A stretch of 64,000 nt of DNA from Ifrita kowaldi (taxonomy: Eukaryota; Chordata; Aves; Passeriformes; Cinclosomatidae). Position numbers and translations under genes: made by a program. The notes under the pieces were generated by a model, which worked only from the letters and a program-made list of their open reading frames with translations, made no database searches and was not told where the DNA came from. Of this stretch, positions 10,501 to 21,996 are shown piece by piece. Every line of letters starts with the position of its first letter. The first letter of the stretch is position 1. Where the stretch lies: positions 124,001-188,000 of the forward strand of contig VZRS01004391.1 of assembly GCA_013398055.1 (NCBI GenBank). The letters run 5' to 3'.

Positions 10501-13500
10501 TGACTAGAAAGTTAATAAACTAGGCTCTGGCAATTAAATAAATATGTTTAAAAGTTTATTTATATATATACAAGTGTATAAGTTGGCATTGAAGTACATT
10601 GATGTCCTACAATATGGGGGTTTTTGGTAAATAAAACATTCCAGGCTGCTTTATGAATCAGCTTTCATGTACATTCATGTAAATAGGAAGAAGGAGTTGT
10701 CTTTGCAATTTTTTTTAAATGTTCTTGAGTGTTAAAAAAACCTGAACCCTTTTTCTTTTTCAAATATTAGAAAGCCGCATGCATTTTCATTTTTTTTGTA
10801 AGCTCATTCTGTGAGCCATTAACTTTCTGAGGAACTTTTCTCCTCTTAAATCCATTGTGAGACCAAAGATGCTGTTTGCATTCACTAAAGTATACATGGA
10901 ACTGTGGGTGAAATTGCTCAGCGTGTCATTCACTGAAGTTTTTCAATTTTTGTTTTTACTTGATGCTCCTCATCTTTGTCTTCAGAGTAATTAAGTTCTG
11001 TGGCTTTGACCTTCTGGTTGCTGCTAGCATCTTGTAGCAGCTTCTCTGTGCTGAGTTGCAGCATGTTCTGCAGAGTTCACCACTTCTTGCAGAGTCATCA
11101 GAAAAAAAGCCAGGTGGGTGTAAAAACTTGGCCTTGAGCTTTCCTGGAGAAAGGGAACTGGAGTCTCTTGTGTCCTTTCTTTGTGCTCAGTATCCTCGTG
11201 CTGTGAGCTCCCAAGGTTCCTGTCAGCTCAGTCTTTCCTTGCTATGAGTACCCAAGGACCTCCACCCCCACTCTAGGACCTTTTCTGTATGAAAAGAGAA
11301 TTTTTTCCCCTGGATGTGCAGTGTAGCATAAGTAAGAAATGTGATTACTGAATGGAACCAGTGGAAAAATAAAAATGGAGGCTTAACAATTATTTTGAAT
11401 CCCAAAGGTCAAATCCATGTTGACAACAAATTGAAGGCTATTCAGTCTCAGCTTGACCAAGGAGAAGTAGTGAATGGTGGGCTACTTACAGACCTCCTAG
11501 GGCGTAAGGAACTTACTTTGGAAGAGATCTATGCCAACATGACTGAAATGCTTCTGGCAGGAGTGGACACAGTAAGCTTGTTACCATTTTTCTTGGTCAT
11601 AGTTGTTTTTGTAAACCAGTATGACTAGCAGCTCTCTTCAGGGGGATTATGTTGTTTATTAGGATGTAAATTTAACACATTTAAGCCTTGACGCCCTTAA
11701 AATGATACAAAATACTTCCTGTACTGTGTAATGTCTCCACTGGAATGAAGTCAGTGTTCTGTTCTAGCTGTAGTTTACAGGAAGCCATCACTTGGGAGTC
11801 TGTTCCACAGTTTATTAAACAGATAAACCAGCAATTTTCTTTACATTCAGCTTGTATTTGACACATTTTCTTTTACTAGTTTGTTTATCAGGTTGGTGTT
11901 TGTGCTACTTTAGGTAGACCACAATAGAAAAGTTAGCTGACAGTTAGTGTGAAAAAATTGACCAACAAACTCATATGTAGAGTTTGGTAAAGGATTTTCA
12001 TGTATGGCTAATTAAATTGATTGGGACACACATTATGGATCAGATACCTGATTTCTGCTGGAATCCATTAGGAGGGGGATGTTGGGCCAGCAGTGATGTG
12101 GGTAAAGCATAAGTTCACTCTACCCCTGCTTCTGCTGGCAACATAAAGTCACACTGAGGCAAAGACTGTGGTAAGGGCTCAGGACTAATGGGGCTGGTGT
12201 ATCCACTATGTTAACACCTAGGAATGTGTCTTAAGTGGTCTCTTATTCTTTATTCTTCTGCTTTGCCATATAGATCATTTGAAGAAACATTAATGTCATG
12301 TGTGTATCTTCCCCTCCTCTCACTCTTATCATATGAAATCAGTGTAGCTCAGTACTGACTGCAGCACAACAATCAGAAGAATAAGGAAAGACAAGTTATT
12401 GTATATACCACGTACACAGAGATATTTAGAATATCAATGAATGCTGCTATTACAATGATTGCCAGTCTGTTTCATAACTTTAAACATATAAAACACATAG
12501 TTGAAAGCCAATTGTTTTTCTTGGCTTGAAATTATTTTTAATCTTGATGGCCTTGATGATGATGATTATGGTTTCTTCCTTAGACTTCTTTTACTTTGTC
12601 CTGGGCAATATACTTGTTGGCGAAGCACCCAGAGGTGCAGCAACGTGTTTATGAGGAAATAGTCAATAAGATGAGGAAATACCAAGTTCCAGTTGCTGAA
12701 GATGTCCCAAAATTGCCTTTGATTAGGGCTGTCCTGAAAGAAACCTTGAGGTAAGTAGCAGACAACTAAGAGATTTAATTCCATGTTATTCTAATGGATT
12801 TTGAGTCAGTTCTAGCATTTTTATTTAATTGTTGCTACTGCTATTTGCAGCGTCTACTCTTATTTATTGTAGCAGTATCGTGTCCAAGGATACTCAAGCA
12901 ATGAATAAGATAGATTATAAAATGTTAATGTTTCTAAGTATGGTAAAAGTGGTATCACATATGCATGTCATGTCTGTTAAGGTAAGGAATCGAAGGCTTG
13001 ATTTTTCCCTTTAGTCTGTATGATGAAATGCAAAAACCTCCTCCCCCACACTGGTACTTTGCAGTGCCACTTCAATAATTTTAAGCTTCTTGATTTAAAT
13101 TAAAGGCATGTGACATACTTTTCTTTGAATGTGTTTATACTAAATGTTCATCATGAGGTGAGGGGAGTAAGAGGATTTTAGAGAAGGCATCAATAAGGCT
13201 TTTTCAGCTTTAGCAGTAGTGCTAAAATGTCTCCAGCTTGACCACCTAACTTTGTGCTTGTACACGTGTAAAGCAAATACATGCATAGACCAAATAACTC
13301 AACCTTCAGTTACAATAAATAACTTTTCTCAGATGACGGTCATATCCTCACAGATGATTCAAAGTCCTTGAAGCTCCAAGGTGTTCTGTACTTCTGAAAA
13401 ACATTTTTCCTGTGAATGGATATAGCATTCATGCTGCATATTTGTGAATGCAAATTGGAATCTAAACTTTTAAAAATGGTATTAGTTATTACTGTTGAAC

Positions 13501-16500
13501 TTCAGATAAATATTTCTCTCTAGGTTATATCCAGTATTGCCAGGAAATGGAAGAGTGACCCAAAAAGACTTGATCATTGGAGGATACTTGATACCTAAAG
13601 GGGTAGGTTCTGTTGCAGTCTTGTGCAGAGAACAGTTTAATTTTTGTGTATGAAATATGATCTGCTACAACATGTATACACTTCATTGATTTTAAAAGAT
13701 TTCAGCACGCTAGAACATTAAGAGGGAAGTATTTCAGTAACACCCATTTATATGCCACAAATGGATGTTATGATTGACTTGTTGGTGTTGTTTTGATATT
13801 TTTTTATTTGGGTCCTCACCAGCAAATGAAATTTATCATCATGACTTGTTCTTAATATTCTTGAGGGTGAAGTCTATTAATAACATCTCTGTGTAAATGG
13901 TACAATTCAATTAAAAAAGCATGAATTTCATTATTCTTGCAGTTTTCTAATTCTTTGTCTGTTAATTCCCTTTGTAGAGTTTCTTCCTTTTTCGCATAGC
14001 AACTTCATGAAACAATTTCCAATACTTGTGACTTTTGTTCCCATCTCCTTCCCCACTGCATCTTCTCTAATGTATCCAGCAAGATTGAGAACAATTTGAA
14101 GATTATTTCCTTTGACCAGTTGAGAAAGGGATTTGATTTTTGAGGTATCCTTTTGTCTTTAGAATTACTCAAAGATACTTAATTTTTATCACTTCTTATT
14201 GCAGAAATTACAGTAATTGCAAGTGCTTTTTAATTTTGTTATGTGCATTGGAGTTAGCTAAATATAAATGTCATTTATTTCCTTAGACTCAGCTGGCACT
14301 TTGTCATTATGCTACTTCATACAGTGAAGAAAATTTCTCAGAGGCAAATGAGTTCCGACCTGAGCGCTGGCTGAGGAAAGATAATTTGGACAGAGTAGAC
14401 AACTTTGGCTCCATCCCCTTTGGTTATGGAATTCGAAGTTGTGTAGGAAAAAGAATTGCAGAGCTGGAAATCCATCTTGCACTGATTCAGGTTAGAACTG
14501 TGGGACAGCATTACAAGAAGAAAAGTGAATTGGTGTAATTTTTTTTACGTATGCCATTTCTGGATACCCTACAGTGCTCAAAACCTTTGTTTTGGAGTGT
14601 TGTCTTAAGTACTCATCCTGCAAAGACTTGAAAAATTGAAAATAATCATGCTTGAAATGTAGCATAGTACTTAAACTACATTGCAGATGGTATAGTACAC
14701 ATGATGGTAAAGGTAAGTTTGTAAAGGAAATATATGGATTTGGTACAGAAGGCTTTTGTAAACAAATCAGAAGTGTTTCTTAATGTATATTAGAATGGTT
14801 ACCTGCTCAGTTTCTATTTTTTAGTTAGAAGAATTCAGAACTTACAAAGATGTAAAACAGATTTTATATCCTTGTACTGATCACAGTGTGATGACAAATA
14901 GTAGAATTTTTCTATGTTCTGTGCTTTTCTGTCTCTTCTTGTTCTTTCTTCTAACTCATCTTTTAGATATACATAATTCATAGCTATATAAATAGTTAGT
15001 ACATATTGATATATATTGTTTTTGATTGGTTCATATAATAAAGAAAACATTCCCAACAGCTGCTACATTTTTTGTCACTTACAAGACCGCCTTTATCTCA
15101 AATAATGAGTCCAGATTGTGCAATCAAATCTCAGAGATTTGGTAACTATTTATAGTTACTTAACTATAAAATTATTTAGATCCATTTTACATATTCAAAG
15201 CAAAGCTGGATTGAATTTGTCTTTGGATTTCCTTCAGTAAATTTCTAGCGCAGTCTCTGAACAATTAGCACCTGTCTTTTGAACCTGAGAGTGAGAGAGC
15301 TCCCAGGGCCTGGGTAAAAAAACATGCTTCCATCTTTTTGAGAAGGAGGCTCGAGGAAGCAGTGGAGAACCTGCTTTGTTTTCTGGAAAGAAACTAGAAC
15401 CCAACAGCACACAACCTATTTACAAACATTGAGATGATATTTAAGTGATGTAAAATCAGAAACACACAGAGCTCATCAAAGAGAAATTGTTTCAGACCAG
15501 TCTGATTTCCTTTTTTGACTTGATCACTTACCTAATGTGGGGGTATAAAGTAAGTCATGTACTCTGATTTCAGGAAGTATTTTCACACGTCCTGTGTATT
15601 TTTCTCTCAATTAAATTAATAAAATTTGTTCCACATGGAAGTGTCCATAAAATGCATGCACAGCTGGTTGGAAAAAGGAAATAGCTGGAGGCAGTAGCTA
15701 TCAAATATCTGCTGTTGAACTTGGGAAAGCATTTAATTAAAATTCTATAAAAGTCTGTCCTGCATTTGATTTAGGCATTTTCATTATGGCATTTATTTTC
15801 ATTTAGGCATTTCATTCATGGTATTTTCATTAACAGTGTAAGTGATGGATTAGAGAATACTTTTACAGTTTGCATGGGATACCAAGCTGATGTGGATTAA
15901 GTTAAAATCAGGGGATGTGAATATAGAATTATGGAAAAAAAAGGAAGAAATGTTCCAGAAGCAGCACAAAATTATTCACTAATGACAGTTGCAAGTTAGT
16001 GCCCTTGAGAAGAAATAAATGCATAAATACAAATTTATGAACAACTATCTGGGTAATATTAGTACCATAGGAACATACTGAAGGGATATAGTAAAAAATC
16101 AGTCAATTCTGACAAGGCAATGTGATTCTAGATGATATTTGCAGCCTTAGCAAGCATTTTGTATGTCAGAAAGATGAGGTAAATTACTCAGTCTTGCCAA
16201 ACACTGATGAATACCCACTAAGCAATGATAAACAGCCATCCCCACACACTGCATTTTAAGGACAATATAGTCAAACTCAAGGAAATTTGGAAGACAAAGA
16301 GAATAACAAGAAGGACTTAAAAAAGAGAAAAATCAGATAAAATTTTTGTCAAACATCTGACACTGGGAAAGGTAGTTATGTATAGGAAAATAATGCATTG
16401 GTCATCAGTCATACTAGGAGAAGGATAAGAGATAATTAATTTATAGGAAAAAAGTGAGATTTATTATTAGAAAAAGTTGAGGATGTTGCAGTATTTCCCT

Positions 16501-17060
16501 CTTGAAGGTGCAAAAGTAGATAGCTGAGGTATTCTTTGTTCAGAAAAATGTGTCTGATGGGATTGGGACTCCTATTGCTTTCTTAATAATTTCACATATT
16601 GATTGATATTAAAGGAAGTGAAGTAAAAAACACAGAGAGGAACCTCACAAGGTCTGAAAGAGACCTTAGTTTCTTTGATAGTTCAGACTGTTTAATATGG
16701 TTACGTGGAAGTTCTTCAGAAAGGACTTGCTCAGTCCTCCCTCAGTCAGAGGAGGAAGATTTTGAACTATAATCTTTACCTTGTAACACCTTGTTTTATT
16801 TTCCTGGATGGGAATCATAGCACTTAAACTCTGCAGAACTGGCAATGCAAATTTTGCTTGTGACAGTCTGTTCTCTTTTTAAAGGCTAATCTTCATGGGT
16901 AATTTTGCAGTTTTTCTAATACTTGTCCTGTTTATGTTCACAGCTACTTCAGAATTTTGAAATCAAAATCTCTCCCAAAACAGAACCAGTTCATGCCAAA
17001 ACTCATGGACTTTTGACTCCTGGAAACTCCATCAATGTGAGATTTTCTGACAGAAAATGA
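1177..17060 (+). CDS. CYP27C1: Cytochrome P450 27C1 (retinol 3,4-desaturase), complete nine-exon gene
   Basis: Coding exons are 1177-1500, 6077-6267, 7931-8130, 9909-10118, 11408-11571, 12584-12750, 13524-13602, 14287-14490 and 16944-17060. They join with correct phases into 1656 nt (551 aa plus stop), close to human CYP27C1 plus a somewhat longer presequence. The protein has an N-terminal mitochondrial presequence and an I-helix oxygen-activation motif AGVDTT (residues 359-364). It also has the K-helix pair E416/R419 (ETLR), FRPERW (468-473), and the heme loop FGYGIRSCVG with ligand Cys497. Mitochondrial P450s receive electrons from adrenodoxin. CYP27C1 is known to convert all-trans-retinol to 3,4-didehydroretinol. 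Identity rests on near-continuous similarity to the human protein, for example the HEIQ/QKHTQEYGKIFKS junction and YIEALELMFSMFKT. BIN1 follows about 15 kb downstream on the same strand, as in human. No frameshift or stop is seen. Confidence 0.97.
1580..2640. promoter_or_regulatory. CpG island inside CYP27C1 intron 1 (densest 1930-2640)
   Basis: GC and CpG content are far above the surroundings, with repeated GGGCGG-like boxes, for example 2209-2217. There is a YY1-type GATGGCGGC at 2348-2356 and a G-quadruplex-type run of four G tracts at 2314-2336. No TATA box is evident. This is the look of a housekeeping-type promoter. It probably represents the native CYP27C1 promoter region extending past exon 1, or an alternative downstream first exon. 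Long open frames within it on both strands reflect GC richness and match no protein I know. Confidence 0.6.
2976..3040. repeat. Purine-rich (A/G) low-complexity tract
   Basis: Nearly pure A/G sequence including GAGAGAGAAAGG, just beyond the CpG island. It reads as low complexity, with no coding potential. Confidence 0.6.
6077..6267 (+). CDS. CYP27C1: CYP27C1 exon 2 (residues 109-172)
   Basis: The acceptor is ctgtag|CAAAAG and the donor is TCTGC|gtaagt. The exon encodes QKHTQEYGKIFKSRFGPQF through RDLRGKATGLISA, with the last Ala codon split. This covers the N-terminal beta sheet and B-helix region of a mitochondrial P450 and is very close to the human sequence. Confidence 0.95.
6268..7930 (+). 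other. CYP27C1: CYP27C1 intron 2
   Basis: 1.66-kb intron, gtaagt to ttttctag. AT-rich. I see no repeat element or further exon in it. Confidence 0.85.
7931..8130 (+). CDS. CYP27C1: CYP27C1 exon 3 (residues 172-239)
   Basis: The acceptor is ttctag|GGAGGGGGAG and the donor is GGAAG|gtaagc. It encodes the C-helix region EGEQWLKMRSVLSQKILKP, in which W and R of the WxxxR-type motif normally contact a heme propionate, and ends TVTNVNKLFFKYSMEG. Confidence 0.95.
8131..9908 (+). other. CYP27C1: CYP27C1 intron 3
   Basis: 1.78-kb AT-rich intron. The only recognisable element is a short (AAT)n microsatellite close to the 3' end. Confidence 0.85.
9776..9809. repeat. Interrupted (AAT)n microsatellite
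   Basis: Two runs of AAT units are separated by AACAACAGC. It lies about 100 bp before the exon 4 acceptor. Confidence 0.8.
9909..10118 (+). CDS. CYP27C1: CYP27C1 exon 4 (residues 239-309)
   Basis: The acceptor is tgtgcag|GTGTGG and the donor is AAATTTA|gtaaga. It encodes VATILYECRLGCLENNVPQ, then YIEALELMFSMFKTTMYAG and KPWREFCRSWDGLFKF. This corresponds to the E to G helices that line the substrate channel. Confidence 0.95.
10119..11407 (+). other. CYP27C1: CYP27C1 intron 4
   Basis: 1.29-kb AT-rich intron. It includes a short TA run around 10560-10572, and I see nothing else in it. Confidence 0.85.
11408..11571 (+). CDS. CYP27C1: CYP27C1 exon 5 (residues 309-363), first half of the I-helix
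   Basis: The acceptor is cccaaag|GTCAAATC and the donor is GACACA|gtaagc. It encodes QIHVDNKLKAIQSQLDQGE through EEIYANMTEMLLAGVDT. It ends in the AGVDT oxygen-activation motif, with the following TS supplied by exon 6. Confidence 0.95.
11572..12583 (+). other. CYP27C1: CYP27C1 intron 5
   Basis: 1.0-kb intron interrupting the I-helix motif, gtaagc to tccttag. I see no recognisable element in it. Confidence 0.85.
12584..12750 (+). CDS. CYP27C1: CYP27C1 exon 6 (residues 364-419), I- to K-helix
   Basis: The acceptor is ttccttag|ACTTCT and the donor is CTTGAG|gtaagt. It encodes TSFTLSWAIYLLAKHPEVQQ and ends in LKETLR, where E416 and R419 form the invariant ExxR salt-bridge pair. The Arg codon is split across the junction. 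Confidence 0.95.
12751..13523 (+). other. CYP27C1: CYP27C1 intron 6
   Basis: 0.77-kb AT-rich intron splitting the ExxR arginine codon. I see nothing else in it. Confidence 0.85.
13524..13602 (+). CDS. CYP27C1: CYP27C1 exon 7 (residues 419-445)
   Basis: 79-nt exon with acceptor tctctag|GTTATA and donor AAAGGG|gtaggt. It encodes RLYPVLPGNGRVTQKDLIIG and GYLIPKG, the beta 1-4/2 region after the K-helix. Confidence 0.95.
13603..14286 (+). other. CYP27C1: CYP27C1 intron 7
   Basis: 0.68-kb AT-rich intron, gtaggt to ccttag. Nothing notable seen. Confidence 0.85.
14287..14490 (+). CDS. CYP27C1: CYP27C1 exon 8 (residues 446-513), heme-binding loop
   Basis: The acceptor is ccttag|ACTCAG and the donor is ATTCAG|gttaga, a weaker donor than the others. 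It encodes TQLALCHYATSYSEENF, FRPERWLRK, and the cysteine loop FGSIPFGYGIRSCVGKRIAE with proximal ligand Cys497. The lysine/arginine pair after the Cys matches the adrenodoxin-facing surface typical of mitochondrial P450s. Confidence 0.96.
14491..16943 (+). other. CYP27C1: CYP27C1 intron 8
   Basis: 2.45-kb, strongly AT-rich intron. No recognisable transposon end, extra exon or RNA gene was found in it. Confidence 0.85.
16944..17060 (+). CDS. CYP27C1: CYP27C1 exon 9 (residues 514-551) and stop
   Basis: The acceptor is ttcacag|CTACTT. It encodes LLQNFEIKISPKTEPVHAKT and HGLLTPGNSINVRFSDRK, then TGA at 17058-17060. The C-terminus lines up end to end with the human protein, so the gene is complete. 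Confidence 0.95.
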   Translation, partial: LLQNFEIKISPKTEPVHAKTHGLLTPGNSINVRFSDRK

Positions 17061-18060
17061 AACTCAAATGTTTTGGAAGTATATGCAATTTTCATGGAAA
17101 CAGGTTTGCATTTTGTGGAAGTTTAAAACATGTTTGTTCTCTGGTTTCTAGGTATTTGACAGTATCATGAAGTATTATGTTCTGCCTTAGTTCTAGCAGT
17201 ACATAAGAGCAGTTACCTCTCCTGTAACAGTTAATTTCACATATGAAAACATATACCAAAAAAAATCCTTCTTGCACTGAGGATCTCCTTTTATCTGGGA
17301 GAATTTCTAGTGGTAACAACACATGCATTGAAAAAGCCAACCAAAAGTAAATTCAGACATGTCCATTATCATTCAGTGGTTTGTTACACTGCTACTCAGT
17401 GAGTGTATTTGAGAGCAAGGGGATTACTATATAATAAGTGAAAATTAGCTGCATGTATAAGTTTGTGTTTTCCTGTTTCTTGTCCTCCAGTATTCAAAAG
17501 TTTCCATGTAACACTGAAATTATGAGATCTTTTTTTTTTATCTGTAAAAACATTTACTCTGCATGTATTAAAAAAAAATCCAGTAATATGAAAAGCAAGG
17601 ATAGAAAAAATACAACATATGTCATGTTGTTTAGACTTGAAATACAGAACATATGCAAATTTATCTAGACTTAATCCCCATAAAATGTTTCTATATAGTT
17701 AAAAAAAATTAGAAGTCTTAAAAATGAAAGTTTAAATGTCACATTGGAGAGTTTGAAGCCAGGCATTGATCTCATCACCAAAGCACAAGCCACTGTCACT
17801 ATTCTAGCTAATATGCCAAACCCAAATGTAAATATTAAAAGGAGGTAGTTGTTACATTTTTATCATTTAATTAAAATGCTACTTTTATCTTTATTCACAG
17901 TTCTTCAACAGTAAGAACTGGAAACTTCCCATTTTAACTTGCTGAACCCATAGGCGAATACAGAGTTCTGTAGGATGGAAACATGACTACTGAAGTACTC
18001 AGAGAGGTTTTTTTACTGTCTAGTGCCTAACAGATACAGTGGACATCTGGAAATTTGGGA

Positions 18061-18101
18061 TTGGTTTTTTGGGGGTTGTTTTGTTTGTTTGTTTGGTTTT
18101 T
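18061..18101. repeat. (GTTT)n / T-G rich low-complexity tract
   Basis: Short run of T/G-rich sequence with three to four GTTT units inside the probable 3' UTR. Confidence 0.6.
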
Positions 18102-19194
18102 AAGTACTGTTATTTTTCCTATGAGAGCCAACAGAAAATTCTCTCTTGCATGATACTTTGGATAACTTCAGTATCACTGCGCTAACCTCACATTCTCATT
18201 TCTGAGAGAAACCTCATACCCTGTGTCCCCATTATGCCTTGAATGGTGCTCAAACCTGCATATCCTAATATGATACATATGTAGTTATGTATCATTAACT
18301 GTTTACATGTCAGGCTCTGACTGTTGTTTGGGAGATAGTTTACATACTGACAATCATAAATATTTCAGCAAAGTTAGCAAAAGTTTTGCAACTTGGTTTC
18401 TAAAATGACAACATTTTTCTTTGCTTGTCTAACCTTTGGAAGTCAAAGACAGGTTAGAAATTAAATACCACACTGTAGTCTTAATGGTGTACATGAAATT
18501 TCACGTAGCTAGCTACTACAGTCACATTGTTGTGGTATTTTGTTCCTTTTTGTGGTGCCTTTTCAAGGTTTAGACAAAAGAAAAACAAAATTGATCTGAT
18601 CTATGAGAGGACTAAATGCTTACATAAGGACTTTAAAATGTTATTCTTGTATTGAGCATATATGTGTACTGTAAGAAAACCAGGTATTCTGTTTGGGAGT
18701 ATTTTCCTTGAACAAACTTGCCTTCTGACTTTTCCAGGACTTCCAATTATTCTTTTTCTTTTTTCTTTCCCATTGTTATTTTCGATTGTGTCCATCTTAA
18801 ATCAAATTAAGAGATTTGTATTTGCCAGAGCCAGCTGACATCCTGAAGGAGATGTTTTGCAAACATCTGTTTAAAAGTCTATGGACTGAGTATTTGACTC
18901 CATAACTCTGCCTGGTTTTGTTGACTTGAAGACAAAGAGCCTCTTCCTTGAATCCAAATTTGGATGCCATATGGTGCTTTCCTTTTGCTTTGTCCCAGCA
19001 TCATTAGAAACACCAGCCACTGCTATGTTGCAGTACATTTGCTACTTGATATCAGTCCTTAAGTAATACATCCCTGGAGAAGATGGAAGAGACATTCTAA
19101 AATAGTTCTTACAGCATTTGAATCTTTTCATGAAAACAGCCAGTATTTTTTTTTCTAATAGAGCATCTATCCATGTAGGTTGTCTTTTATACAT

Positions 19195-19200
19195 AATAAA
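19195..19200 (+). terminator. CYP27C1: Candidate CYP27C1 polyadenylation signal
   Basis: Canonical AATAAA, with a cleavage site expected 10-25 nt downstream and a T-rich element at about 19221-19240. It is the best candidate seen after the stop codon, but usage is not demonstrated. Confidence 0.4.
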
Positions 19201-21557
19201 ATATTTATACAGAATTTACAAGTCTTGGTTCTTATTTTAATTACTATTTATATTTGTATTTTTCTTTAGCAGCTTAAGGTCTTTAACTTGTTGTATAGAA
19301 CTGAAAGATTCACTGCTCCATGGGAAATTAATAGTTCAGCTAGAAAAGACGGGGATTCTTACAAGAATTTAAGGTATATAATGACCTGGCAGAAGGAGAG
19401 AGAACATTGTTTTAGGAGTACTGTCATTCTGGAGGAAAGTTAATGGTAAAGTTGTCCAAGAAATACTTTAGGACTGACTCTAATGTTAATGTTTTGATTA
19501 ATTGCTTAATACATAGAAGAGTATTAATGATATAAAGAAAAAAGGCATAAGCGTAAAAAATCAAACCAAAACAACAACAAAAACAGAACCCAGAGTGTAA
19601 CAGAAATGGGCTGGAATTTAATAGCAAAATATAAGTACGTAGGAAATAAAAATAATTTATTTGAGGAGCTCACCACTTGAAAATGCAATACGTAGAGGAA
19701 GGCCTGTGTAATCACAGGTGACTAGAAAGTGCAAGCATATGGGAATAATGAGAAATACAGCCTACAATGTATGAGATGGAGTCTGACCTATTAATTCCCA
19801 ATTTCTATCAGAGATACTTCTTCTTAAGTGCTATGTACAGTGTGTTCAAGTGTTCAAGAAGGGTGGAGTTTGATTTGGACAGGTAAGGAAACAGTAAGAT
19901 TGTCAGGTTAATAGTTTCTGTGAATGGAGAAAGGGTTATACTGCAATGGTTTTTGCTCTGCCTCCCTGTGTTTTGCTGGCGGATCAAGCCCTGGCACATC
20001 TGGAAGCTATGTAACCATGGGCTTAGGAGAATTTGGTTTGTTGGACACAAAACTGCTGAGTTGATTTTGCTCCTTCCAGTTGGATTAGATAACAGGTACT
20101 GGATACATGGATGTCTGCAGGAGACTAAATTTATCCTCAGAAAGTTCATGTAGTTTAGAAAAGTGAATATTGTAAGAGGTCATAAATCTTCTCTTCAGAT
20201 ACTTTCAGATTAAGCTCTTTAGTCCTTGAAGTAAAGGACAATGCCTGTTCAAAACAAGTATCACCAGTAACAATGAATGAATAAACTGGTGTGGAAAGTT
20301 TCAAGCTAGTGGGAGAATTAGAGTTTAGAATAAAGTCACTGTGAGACATGGGGAAGACTGAAAAAAAACCCAAACCCAACCATGAAAAGATAAAGCATGG
20401 TGAAAAGAATTCCATAAAATATTAACTAGAATTACTGTATTCAGTCACTTTGTTCTCTGTTTTTCCTTCTGGCAAGGAAGGAATCTATGAGGTCAGTGGT
20501 GAAATAGTCACAACTCCAGCAACATTGTATGCCTTTAGTGAATGAAACTTAGGAGCTTCTTAAACAGCCCAGCAGTGATGTGGCTGTGAAGATGGAGAGT
20601 GGGATGCCTGGCAGCTGTGAACAGGAGAGAAGTAGGCACTGGGGGTGTGTTTGGAGCTAGGAACAGAAGAGTTGTGCTGGTATTTGGGACTGGGAATGGA
20701 AGAGTGGGAAAGCCACACAGACTGGAGGCTTTGGGGCTATATCAAATATCACATGGGGTGCAAGTTCAGGAAGTGGAGAGGTGAGCTGTGGACTGCATGT
20801 GGAATGGGGCAGGCTGAGAGAAAAGGGATGAGGCTGGAGTGGTTTGGGTGCCTGACGTGTACTATTTGCACCGTATTAAAAAAAAGGCCACTACTGGTTT
20901 TGATCACTGAGCTTTTTCCTTACTATGCTATGTTGTCACATAATGTCTATAACTTTAAAAAATGCTATCATATAATTACTAGAGATTTACATCTTTGGTA
21001 ATGCCACATTTCCCCAGTGCATGCCCAGAGAGAGATTCGGAAGGGCTGTTACAAATCACTGATTCTCGGTGTTCAGAACAATGCTAATTTGCACTGGCAG
21101 GCTCCCACGGTGGCAGATGCATTGGAGGGTTTTTCACCTCCTGAAGTGTCACAGAAGTGTCAATAGAGGATTTACAGGGGCAAGTGAAAAGCAGATGGTA
21201 GGATGATTTAAAATGCTACCAAGTGGCAGTCCCAGCGCTGTACAGCTACTGAGCACAGATGTAAATACATATGCCAGCCAATCCAATCACTGGGGAGGAC
21301 AACTGCTCTTACACATTGGACCCTTCTGATTTTTGCAAAGTGATCATCTCTGTCATGGACTGTATGTATTGAAGCAAGAGAAACTACGGTTCCCTGGAAT
21401 GTGTGTTGGAAAATATTTGGGAAGTGGTCCAAAGTCACAAGGTATTTCTTATTCCTGTATAGGTTTTCATCTAAACCTTACACATGCAGTAGTAAATAAT
21501 AAAGTTGGATGGGAAGGTGTGAGTATTAATTATTTTAGTACTTGATCATTTTGAAAG

Positions 21558-21640
21558 TATTTATATATATATATTATATATATAATATATATAATATAAT
21601 AGATATGATTAATATAGTATATAATATTTTATATATATGT
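21558..21640. repeat. (TA)n-rich microsatellite
   Basis: About 80 bp made almost entirely of alternating T and A with few interruptions. It is self-complementary and therefore hairpin-prone. Confidence 0.85.
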
Positions 21641-21909
21641 ACAACAAAAAGAAAAATATTTTATCCTCCATGATTATTGCACACATTCACATACCTTTTT
21701 CCTTTTCAAAGGATACTTACAATGGAAAATATGTATATGTGTGCTAAGAGCTTGCAAATATTTATTCATGTTCTTGCTGAAAAAAAAAAAACCAAAACAT
21801 GTAGATGTCATTTGGGTATTTCAAAAATAATTTCAGCTGAGTTTCCCCTATGTTTCCAAAAGGATTTTCTTCAGGGAACTACTGAAAATACTACACTGTG
21901 GTTTTGGTA

Positions 21910-21925
21910 CCACTAGGTGGTGCTG
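21910..21925 (+). promoter_or_regulatory. Candidate CTCF site
   Basis: CCACTAGGTGGTGCTG matches the vertebrate CTCF core (CCASYAGRKGGCRC) except for one base (T where C is preferred). It lies about 2.7 kb after the probable CYP27C1 transcript end, so it could act as a boundary towards BIN1. Motif match only. Confidence 0.35.
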
Positions 21926-21970
21926 CCTTTATAGTAGTCCTTAGTGAAAGTCTGTGATTATGTATCTACC

Positions 21971-21996
21971 AAAAAAAAAAAAAATATATATATATA
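21971..21996. repeat. A-run followed by (TA)n
   Basis: Fourteen or so A residues run into TATATATATATA. Simple repeat, with no adjoining retroelement recognised. Confidence 0.8.

Larger units (their letters stand above)
17061..19215 (+). other. CYP27C1: Probable CYP27C1 3' UTR
   Basis: About 2.1 kb of AT-rich sequence follows the stop without another gene. The first AATAAA I noticed with a plausible U/GU-rich downstream element is at 19195-19200, followed by tcttggttcttatttt. The end point is a prediction, and earlier variant signals could be used. Confidence 0.4.
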
